DNA of 36,407 nt, taken from assembly GCA_944326905.1 (NCBI GenBank), contig CALVFU010000013.1, forward strand, positions 1 to 36,407, written 5' to 3'. This DNA is from Candidatus Gastranaerophilales bacterium (GTDB taxonomy: Bacteria; Cyanobacteriota; Vampirovibrionia; Gastranaerophilales; Gastranaerophilaceae). The position numbers and the translations under genes are program-made. Below the pieces are notes generated by a model, which saw only the letters and a list, made by a program, of their open reading frames with translations, made no database searches and was not told where the DNA came from. This document shows positions 1-5,661 of this stretch, piece by piece. Position 1 is the stretch's first letter. Every line of letters starts with the position of its first letter.

Positions 1-15
1 ACAAGAATGACACAA

Positions 16-54
16 AGCTCGGAAGTGATGTTCCAATACATTTAATTCCGAGCT
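16..54. repeat. 9-bp inverted repeat
   Basis: AGCTCGGAA at 16-24 is matched by its exact reverse complement TTCCGAGCT at 46-54, with 21 bases between the arms. It lies just upstream of the short transposase-like fragment and may be a protein-binding site or a weak hairpin. Function unknown. Confidence 0.4.
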
Positions 55-68
55 AATGTGTGTCTGCG

Positions 69-185
69 ATGAAAAACGAAGAATATATAGATATTAATAA
101 AATAGCAGAATTAAAAGGGTTAAAAAGTAACCGTTCATTAAGATTAGCAATTCAAAAAGGTAAATATATAGCACGTAAATTTTAA
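69..185 (+). pseudogene. Truncated transposase N-terminal fragment (helix-turn-helix)
   Basis: A 38-codon reading frame runs from the ATG at 69 to TAA at 183-185. The peptide (MKNEEYIDINKIAELKGLKS, then NRSLRLAIQKGKYIARKF) looks like the first DNA-binding helix-turn-helix of Mu-type or rve-family transposases, whose N-termini carry a similar 'IAELKGLK..RSLRLAI.KGKYIAR' pattern. That family resemblance is from memory. A full transposase would continue for several hundred residues, but here the frame ends and is followed directly by a strong terminator hairpin. I read it as the remnant of a mobile element, consistent with the repeat cluster at 257-519. It could instead be a tiny stand-alone DNA-binding protein. 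There is no clear ribosome binding site. Confidence 0.45.
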
Positions 186-202
186 AATTTGCCTTTTTAA
201 TT

Positions 203-238
203 AAAAAGACGAAGTACAAGCGACTTCGTCTTTTTTTA
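203..238 (+). terminator. Rho-independent terminator
   Basis: A perfect 13-bp stem (203-215 paired with 223-235) with a 7-base loop is followed by more T. The stem core is GACGAAGT/ACTTCGTC. The A-tract on the left arm makes it potentially bidirectional. It ends the transposase-fragment transcript. Confidence 0.85.
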
Positions 239-256
239 TTCAAAAAATCCTCAATA

Positions 257-306
257 TGTTACATGTTAGGATACATAATTTCTATTGTGTTACATGTTTA
301 GATACA
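257..306 (+). repeat. Two direct repeats of a transposon-end-like 19-mer
   Basis: TGTTACATGTTAGGATACA at 257-275 recurs as TGTTACATGTTTAGATACA at 288-306, with two mismatches and a 31-bp offset. Both begin TG and end CA, as many rve-superfamily element ends do. They may be transposase binding sites linked to the fragment at 69-185. Confidence 0.5.
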
Positions 307-508
307 CAAATGGGGTAAACTACTGCTATTATTGGTTATTGAACGCACAAACCCCTTAAAAAGCAAAAAGGACAGTATAATCAATTGATTAAAGTTGTGT
401 GTTTTAAAATCCAATTGTAACAATTTTGTCCGAATTGTAACAATTTCTCGAAAAATCCTAAAGTTTTCACTAAAAAATGCCGATAAAACATGTAACACAA
501 TAGAAATT
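277..508. repeat. 23-bp perfect inverted repeat (possible small non-autonomous element)
   Basis: Bases 277-299 and 486-508 are perfect reverse complements. They bound a 232-bp segment with no convincing gene, which has the architecture of a MITE or an element end pair. The right arm is also half of a local palindrome, 14-bp arms at 488-501 and 506-519 with a 4-base loop. No target-site duplication is obvious. Confidence 0.5.
413..446. repeat. Paired AATTGTAACAATTT sites 20 bp apart
   Basis: The 14-mer AATTGTAACAATTT occurs at 413-426 and again at 433-446. The copies are offset by exactly 20 bp, about two helical turns, and each is itself nearly palindromic. This spacing suits cooperative binding of a dimeric protein such as a repressor or transposase. 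No ligand is known. Confidence 0.45.
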
Positions 509-519
509 GTGTTACATGT
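488..519. repeat. 14-bp perfect palindrome with 4-base loop
   Basis: ACATGTAACACAAT at 488-501 pairs perfectly with ATTGTGTTACATGT at 506-519. It sits 44 bp before the start of the large toxin-like gene. It could be an operator for that gene or a transposon end. It lacks a T-tract, so it is not a classical terminator. Confidence 0.5.
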
Positions 520-562
520 GGAGAACTCAAATTTAGTAATAAAAGCATAAGAAATTTGTTGT

Positions 563-3109
563 ATGGAAATTAAAGGTTCAAATGTAAATTCAAAACTAAA
601 AATTAAAGAAGATTTGCAAATAGGTAAAAAACTCGCAAAAGAAATTATGCTATTTGCTGATGATAATAGTTCTGCTGTTTCAAAAAAAGAGTTTCAAAAT
701 AAGTTAAATAAGATGGAAAAACTTTCAACTCAAAATTTAATTAAATTTATTCGAAGTTTTGACAAAGATGAATCTGTTATTGAATTAATTGTAGATGAAG
801 TTGGAAGTAGTAAAGACGAAAGAAAAAATGCTTGTAAAAAAGTTTTAAATGCATTAGTCAATAAAGCAAAAGAATTAGGCATAGATACATTTGATTTTGA
901 GAATCAATTTAACACTGAGTTAAATATTCAATTTAGAATGATTGGTTTTGTTAATACAGAAAAGCTAGATAGTATTATAAATGCGTTAACTCAAGCTATT
1001 GAAAACAGACAAAATTTTACGGAAGAAGATATTTATACCGTTAAAAACACTCCTGCTACAGAAGGTCAAGAACAAGCAAACGGAGTAATTGAAAATCGTC
1101 TTGAAAAAGCATATGCAGCTTTTGGGGAAAGAGTTGGTGAAGATGGTAAAATGACTACAAAAGATAAAGATGGGAAAACATATAACGGTCAAATGCAACG
1201 TGATGGTATAGCTGCTGATATTGCAGATGGTGTTAGTAGAATTTGGGGTTCTAAAAATACAGCTGCTAAAGTTCGTAAGGATTTACAAGCCTCAAACGCA
1301 CAACTTCAACAACTAAAAGAGGCTAAATTACAAGGCGAGGAAGCTTACAAAGCTAAGTTTAAAGAAATTTTTGGTATTGAATACGATTATGCAAATATGG
1401 TAGCTTATCAAAAAGCTGAAGCAACTTATATTAATGCTAGTGCAAATCACGAATTTGAGATGAGTTTTAATAGAACATTAAAAACTTTATTATCTCCTGC
1501 ACCACTTCGTGAAGAAGTGAGATATGATAGTCCTGATCCAATGACAAATATAGTTATTCCAACAGTAACTGCAACAAAATCACAAGTTTACAGTCGTGAA
1601 TTTAATAATTTAGCAGAGTTTCTAACACAAAAAGATTCAAATGGTAATGAGATTAAAGGAAGTGAAATTCTTAATAAAGCTTTTGAAGAAAAAGGCGTTG
1701 CAAACGGAACTATTGAAGAAAAATTTGAAGTCCTAAAACAAATTGCACAAGCTTTGTCAAAACAACTTCACTCAGCAACATTAGAAGCGGGTGGTGGTAA
1801 AGAGTTCTCAGAAGTTCAAGCTATGTATGATAACTCATATAAAGCTGCCTATGGTGTTGAAAACGACATTATGAAACGAGTTACGGATTACAATGTATCA
1901 CAAGAAATGGGTGCCGGAGTTGTTAAAGCTGGTACAGCGATTGCAGTATCATTAATTGCTGCATTTACTGGGGTTGGACTAGTTGGTGTTGCTGCTTGGA
2001 CAGCAGGAGCAACAGTAGCAACAGAAGTCATTGATAGGGGCACAAGTGGTAATGCTCTTAACGCTCTACGAGAACAAGGTCTTGAAGAATATTTAAAAAC
2101 AGTTAGCATAGACGTTGATTGGGAAGCTACTCTTAAACAAGCTGCTATGTCCGGTACCGCAGTCTTAATTGGTGGAGGCGTTGCTCAAGGTGTAACCGCC
2201 ATAATGAAAGGAAGTTCGTCTGTTGCTCAATTTGCAGCTATGTTAGGTTCTGATGTAATAACTGATGCTACAATGGAATTCTTTATGACAAAACAAATTA
2301 CTTGGGAAGGTATGGTATTTACAATACTATTATCTACTATAGGTAATGCTGCTCAACTTAAACAAATGAAAAATGCCGCCACAACTAGTGCTACTAAAAG
2401 CGTTGACAATGTTTTTGATGGAGCAAGACATAATAATCAACAAATAGCTAGAGAATTTATGGATTTACCACCAGTAAGAGAAGGGTATATAAGACTCGTT
2501 CATAGAACAAGTAGCGAGGCAGCAGAAAGTATTGCTAAATCGGGTTTATATTCCGCTCAAGGGCTTGATGATACTGCAAGCGCAATGAGAGGTGCAACTG
2601 ATTTTCAAAACTTTTTGACAAGTGGTGCTAAAGAACATAGACAAGCTACTACAGTAGTAATAATGGATATGCCAATTGAGGAATTTAGAATATTAAGTCG
2701 AGGTTCTATCTCTGATACATATAATCCATATGGAAATAGCCATATTTATTATTCAGAAAAGGCAGGAATATCAAATAATGGCTATAAAAATCCAAAATAT
2801 TTAGTTTGCCCTGCAAAATATGTTGTTGGTATTTGTGAACATGCTGAAAATTTACCTATCCAAGAGGTAAATAGAATAACATTGCAAAATGCAAAGAATC
2901 CACTACCACAAGTGGAAGAAACTGATTTAACAATTTTTGATAGATTTAAAGTTTCTGAACAAGAGCTGGAAATAGAAGATTCTTGGTTTGATTTGAATTC
3001 TTCAGTAGAAACAACGAATAAAAAAGTAACATCTAATTTATCAAGTAGTGATACTGAAGTAGGAAATGATATGTTATTAAAAGCTGCTAGAGAAAAACTA
3101 AAAACCTGA
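563..3109 (+). CDS. Large toxin-like protein with internal hydrophobic segments and possible ART-like C-terminus
   Basis: This is an 848-residue protein that I cannot assign to a named family. Residues 1-440 are charged, mainly helical and without a signal peptide. Residues about 450-485 form a strongly hydrophobic Ala/Gly/Val-rich stretch, and weaker hydrophobic stretches follow near 528-552 and 582-597. The C-terminal part (about 635-790) starts with 'YIRLVHRTS' (H647), followed by a Ser/Ala/Glu helix ending in 'SGL', then 'SHIYYSEKAG' (726-735) and 'PKYLVCPAKYVVGI'. This order is reminiscent of H-Y-[E/Q] ADP-ribosyltransferase folds (PARP/KptA-like), but the match is loose. The overall build (helical N-terminus, membrane-active middle, enzyme-like tip) is that of polymorphic toxins or effectors. 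The ribosome binding site is weak. It lies next to a toxin-antitoxin module and mobile-element debris. The function is inference. Confidence 0.6.
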   Translation: MEIKGSNVNSKLKIKEDLQIGKKLAKEIMLFADDNSSAVSKKEFQNKLNKMEKLSTQNLIKFIRSFDKDESVIELIVDEVGSSKDERKNACKKVLNALVNKAKELGIDTFDFENQFNTELNIQFRMIGFVNTEKLDSIINALTQAIENRQNFTEEDIYTVKNTPATEGQEQANGVIENRLEKAYAAFGERVGEDGKMTTKDKDGKTYNGQMQRDGIAADIADGVSRIWGSKNTAAKVRKDLQASNAQLQQLKEAKLQGEEAYKAKFKEIFGIEYDYANMVAYQKAEATYINASANHEFEMSFNRTLKTLLSPAPLREEVRYDSPDPMTNIVIPTVTATKSQVYSREFNNLAEFLTQKDSNGNEIKGSEILNKAFEEKGVANGTIEEKFEVLKQIAQALSKQLHSATLEAGGGKEFSEVQAMYDNSYKAAYGVENDIMKRVTDYNVSQEMGAGVVKAGTAIAVSLIAAFTGVGLVGVAAWTAGATVATEVIDRGTSGNALNALREQGLEEYLKTVSIDVDWEATLKQAAMSGTAVLIGGGVAQGVTAIMKGSSSVAQFAAMLGSDVITDATMEFFMTKQITWEGMVFTILLSTIGNAAQLKQMKNAATTSATKSVDNVFDGARHNNQQIAREFMDLPPVREGYIRLVHRTSSEAAESIAKSGLYSAQGLDDTASAMRGATDFQNFLTSGAKEHRQATTVVIMDMPIEEFRILSRGSISDTYNPYGNSHIYYSEKAGISNNGYKNPKYLVCPAKYVVGICEHAENLPIQEVNRITLQNAKNPLPQVEETDLTIFDRFKVSEQELEIEDSWFDLNSSVETTNKKVTSNLSSSDTEVGNDMLLKAAREKLKT

Positions 3110-3310
3110 TATAGCCATCACAAACCTCCATAAATGTATAAAGTAATTTTATAATCAAAATTTGCTTTTTTCTTAACAATGTAACAAAATAACATTAAAA
3201 ATTTTTATCCTTACTAAATCGTATTTTTCCATAAAATATCCCCCTAATACTTATATAAAGTATTTTTGTTTTTAGAAATTGCTTTATTGTTACAAAATTT
3301 ATTTACGCAA

Positions 3311-3339
3311 TTGAAAATAATAACAATCTTTGTTATTAT
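3311..3339 (+). promoter_or_regulatory. parD promoter with internal operator palindrome
   Basis: A -35 box TTGAAA (3311-3316) and a -10 box TATTAT (3334-3339) are separated by exactly 17 bp. A perfect palindrome with 10-bp arms, ATAATAACAA (3317-3326) and TTGTTATTAT (3330-3339) around TCT, fills the spacer and covers the -10 box. A further TTGTTAT half-site lies near 3350. This is the layout expected for autorepression by a ribbon-helix-helix antitoxin, and the antitoxin starts 33 bp downstream. Confidence 0.7.
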
Positions 3340-3371
3340 ATAGATATATATTGTTATAAATGAGGTGTTTT

Positions 3372-3608
3372 ATGAATATATCTTTGACTCCGACTTTAGA
3401 AAAATTTGTACAAGATAAAGTCGCATCAGGACTTTATAATTCAGTTAGCGAAGTGATTCGTGAAGCATTGAGGCTGCTTGCCTCTAGAGACGGAATTCCA
3501 CAAGAAAGGCTGGCACAATTAAATAAAGATATTGAAGAAGGCTTGAATGATACCGTTATTCTGGACGGACATTCAGCTATGGGAAACTTGATTAAAAAAT
3601 ATGAGTAA
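3372..3608 (+). CDS. parD: ParD-like ribbon-helix-helix antitoxin
   Basis: This 78-residue protein begins 'MNISLTPTLEKFVQDKVASG' and continues 'YNSVSEVIREALRLLASRD', the classical ParD pattern: a beta strand followed by two helices for DNA binding and dimerisation, with the toxin-binding tail after about residue 50. I chose the ATG at 3372 over the in-frame ATG at 3360 because GAGGTG (3362-3367) is well placed before it. The gene would encode the antidote to a ParE toxin and repress its own promoter through the palindrome just upstream. Its last codons overlap the start of the parE reading frame at 3601, a typical coupled arrangement. The toxin frame is interrupted, so this antitoxin may be an orphan. 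Confidence 0.85.
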   Translation: MNISLTPTLEKFVQDKVASGLYNSVSEVIREALRLLASRDGIPQERLAQLNKDIEEGLNDTVILDGHSAMGNLIKKYE

Positions 3609-3903
3609 TTTAAAGCTTGAAATTACAGGTAAAGCATATAACGATATTTAAGTAATATCTGATTACATTGCTAAAGATAATAAATCCGCAGCGGCAAAAT
3701 TTGTAAAAATATTTGATAAAACATTTGAAACATTATGCAAACATCCAAATCTTGGCAAACAGAGGGAAGATTTTACATATTTGGATGTCAAGTTCTATGT
3801 AATAAAAAAGAAATATTTAATTATTTATAGAATAATTGATGATAAAGCTTTAAGAATTTTAAGGGTTTTAACAACTTATCAAGATATTTGTTCTTTATTA
3901 TAA
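3601..3903 (+). pseudogene. parE: ParE-like toxin disrupted by one in-frame stop
   Basis: The frame starts at ATG 3601, overlapping the antitoxin stop by 8 bases, and reads 'MSNLKLEITGKAYNDI', then TAA at 3649-3651. It continues without a break as 'VISDYIAKDNKSAAAKFVKI' and on through 'CKHPNLGKQRED' and 'FYVIKKKYLIIYRIID' to 'LRVLTTYQDI', stopping at 3901-3903. The order and length (about 100 codons) are those of RelE/ParE-superfamily toxins: helical hairpin, 'HP.LG..R', then 'YlIiYRi.d...i.IlrVl...qDi'. The only damage is the nonsense codon at position 17, where relatives have Lys, Gln or Glu, so one base change would restore it. No ATG or GTG shortly after the stop offers a restart. Either the toxin has been inactivated or the base is a sequencing error. 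Confidence 0.8.
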
Positions 3904-4313
3904 TTAATGAACACTTGTGCTTGTAAAAGTTTGTTGTAAGTGTTCTAAAATAATCAAACCATTTGCACCAATAAATCAAACAATTTGTTCTTTTACACCG
4001 GATGTATTTTAAAGTCCAATTTGCTCGGAAGTAAAATCTTAAAATGTCATCCTGAACTTGTTTCAGGATCTTGTCACCACGCGGCTCAGAGGCAACTTCA
4101 TAAGGTCGGAAGCTGCTTGATTATAAAAAATTGAATAGGATGAAATCGGACTTTATTAGGACATAAAGTTACAAAGAATATTTTGAAATTAGGCTGAAAC
4201 TAAACAAAAATCAAAGAAAATCCCGATTCCCAATAATGTCCAGTTTTATCGTTGGGCAGGTATGCCCACGAAACCTATTAATTTCTACAGACTCAACCGA
4301 TCAATCCCTAAAA
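3904..4313. other. Intergenic region with small hairpins, no gene seen
   Basis: No supported coding region lies here. It contains the palindrome at 4049-4069 and a small hairpin TGGGCA/TGCCCA (4253-4258 with 4263-4268) between the disrupted toxin and the convergent ADP-ribosyltransferase-like gene. Neither hairpin has a good T-tract. Confidence 0.5.
4049..4069. repeat. Dispersed-repeat-like palindrome (ATCCTGAA...TTCAGGAT)
   Basis: ATCCTGAA (4049-4056) and TTCAGGAT (4062-4069) form an 8-bp perfect stem around five bases. The surrounding phrase, TCATCCTGAACTTGTTTCAG followed by GATCT, resembles an interspersed repeat I have seen between genes in many bacterial genomes. Only one copy is in this window. 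Confidence 0.45.
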
Positions 4314-5039
4314 TCATTCCCATTTATTTAAAAATTTTAAATAAACATGTAATATTCCGTCTTTATCAACACGAGGATTCTTTGTGACTTCATATAATGA
4401 ACCGGCTGGTACAACAACTTCATTTTTTATTTCTCCAAACATAAAACCCGGTGTTTTAGGCGGCATTATAGCTTGTAGTTCAGAAATTTGAGAACCTTCC
4501 GGAAATTCCATTTCAAACAAAATTCCATTGCGCCCCTTATTATATAAGTTAGCTTCTTCGAGAGACGTTGTCATATATGAATATCCTTTATCAGGAGATA
4601 CAATTTCTCCTTTTCTATAACTTTTGAAAATCTGGTATTCGGCATCTGAAATATTTTCAATACCTCTATAATATTGCTGTCTTTTAGCTAATTTAGGCAG
4701 CAGTTTGAACTCTTCATTTAATTTTTGTTTCAACATATTTGGATTTTCTTTTATAGGAATTTTTTTATAATATTGCCCTATACCACTTTTGGTAAAATTA
4801 GGCATCATACTCATGGCCATATATTGCAATTCATCAATAACTTGTGCTTCAGGATGTCTTAATATATCATTTAAATTCGTTTTAAAAAATATATTAGCAA
4901 AATGACCTTGCGTACATTTAGCTTTTACATCTTTAATATTCTTAGTTAATAATAAAGCCAAGTCTTTTACATTTAATTTACCTTTAAAATTTGGAGTTTT
5001 ATATGTCTGAATGTCTTGATGTAGAGAATTTATTCTCAT
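4314..5039 (-). CDS. ADP-ribosyltransferase-like exoenzyme with N-terminal 'NFKGKL' tag
   Basis: This 241-residue protein shows the ordered motifs of R-S-E-class (arginine-specific/C3-type) ADP-ribosyltransferases. These are R125 in 'YYRGIENIS', the 'YMTTS' strand (155-159) in the place of the STS motif, and E203/E207 in 'EIKNEVVVPAGSLYEV', where E207 would be the catalytic glutamate before the usual 'VlVPaGs.y.V' strand. Such enzymes transfer ADP-ribose from NAD to host or rival proteins. I start it at the ATG ending at 5039, not nine codons upstream, because AGAAAGG precedes it at good spacing. Its first 22 residues are not hydrophobic but contain 'TPNFKGKL', shared in position with the protein at 35519 and possibly a targeting tag. 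The -2 residue of the catalytic pair is K, not Q or E, so the substrate class is unclear. There is no immunity gene in sight. Confidence 0.7.
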   Translation of the reverse strand: MRINSLHQDIQTYKTPNFKGKLNVKDLALLLTKNIKDVKAKCTQGHFANIFFKTNLNDILRHPEAQVIDELQYMAMSMMPNFTKSGIGQYYKKIPIKENPNMLKQKLNEEFKLLPKLAKRQQYYRGIENISDAEYQIFKSYRKGEIVSPDKGYSYMTTSLEEANLYNKGRNGILFEMEFPEGSQISELQAIMPPKTPGFMFGEIKNEVVVPAGSLYEVTKNPRVDKDGILHVYLKFLNKWE

Positions 5040-5189
5040 ATTAACCTTTCTAATATAACTACACATATATATTAAGAAAAAAACTTTTTAAGAATTGCTT
5101 TTTTTTTTTACAAAAGTTTACATTATATTTCTCAAAGTCACTGTTAATTTTTCTCAAACCTTGTGTTAATTTACACCGGAGTCGACTGC

Positions 5190-5226
5190 CTCTATTCAAA
5201 ACGATACTCAATCGTTTTGAACAGAG
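5190..5226. repeat. 16-bp near-perfect hairpin
   Basis: CTCTATTCAAAACGAT (5190-5205) pairs with ATCGTTTTGAACAGAG (5211-5226), with one mismatch and a five-base loop. It is directly followed by a second hairpin. No T-tract lies on the plus side, so this may be a repeat element or RNA structure and not a terminator. Confidence 0.55.
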
Positions 5227-5237
5227 TTCTTGGCATA

Positions 5238-5260
5238 TTTTTTTGTCAGAGACAAAAAAA
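5238..5260. terminator. Hairpin TTTTTTTGTC-AGA-GACAAAAAAA
   Basis: A perfect 10-bp stem (5238-5247 with 5251-5260) has a three-base loop and is flanked by T/A runs on both sides. It could weakly terminate in either direction, but the GC core is only three pairs. Confidence 0.35.
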
Positions 5261-5585
5261 GAGTAAAGGCAACTTGGAATAATATCAATATACGTCTCCA
5301 TGGCGTAAGCCCATAACTGTTCATGATAATTTCAAGCAGGTATTTTCATTTTTTCTACAGTCATTTAACGAGACAGCAGCAGGATAAAATTCTCTTGCGC
5401 ACTTGCGTTGAACATGTCTACAGGCAAAGCATCATGTTTTGTATTCCGCCGCTTACTAGTTCGCGCTGTTTGAATGAAGTGAGTTTTTTGCCTTGGGTTG
5501 AGTTTAGTGACTGTGAAAAATGGAAAGTCGTTAAGCGTAGTTTTATTTCTTTATTTTATATGGCAATAAAAAGAAAGTGTGAGAG

Positions 5586-5603
5586 CAGTGGGCATAGCCA
5601 CTG
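5586..5603 (-). terminator. Possible feoB terminator hairpin
   Basis: CAGTGG (5586-5591) pairs with CCACTG (5598-5603) around six bases, 59 bp past the feoB stop on the minus strand. Reading on in that direction leads into T-rich sequence after about 15 bases. It is a plausible but weak end for the feoB transcript. Confidence 0.3.
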
Positions 5604-5661
5604 ATAACCTTTTTATAATAATGAATTGTTAGGATAACGAGCTGAAATAATCAAAATCAAA

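Larger units (their letters stand above)
186..562. other. Repeat-dense non-coding zone
   Basis: I see no supported gene in this stretch. After the terminator it holds four copies of the 10-mer TGTTACATGT in mixed orientation, a 23-bp inverted repeat, and two direct copies of AATTGTAACAATTT. Short reading frames across it have no ribosome binding site and no recognisable product. It probably contains mobile-element ends and the promoter of the large downstream gene. Confidence 0.6.
5040..5661. other. Long intergenic region with hairpins, no convincing gene
   Basis: No gene is supported here. Open frames on both strands (5059-5301 minus, 5323-5604 plus) lack ribosome binding sites and have Cys/Arg/Ser-rich translations typical of non-coding DNA. 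The region contains the hairpins at 5190-5226, 5238-5260 and 5586-5603. The 5400-5610 part is less AT-rich than usual intergenic DNA and could encode an RNA. Confidence 0.5.

Noticed and set aside
298..498. 66-codon frame on the minus strand across the inverted repeat
   Set aside because: No ribosome binding site, low-complexity hydrophobic/basic translation, and it lies within the repeat structure.
5059..5301. 80-codon frame on the minus strand (METYIDIIPSCLYSFF...)
   Set aside because: It crosses two hairpins, has no ribosome binding site, and its Cys/Arg/Lys-rich translation looks non-coding.
5323..5604. 93-codon frame on the plus strand
   Set aside because: No ribosome binding site and no recognisable domain; Cys/Ser-rich translation. 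Kept only as part of the unexplained region.
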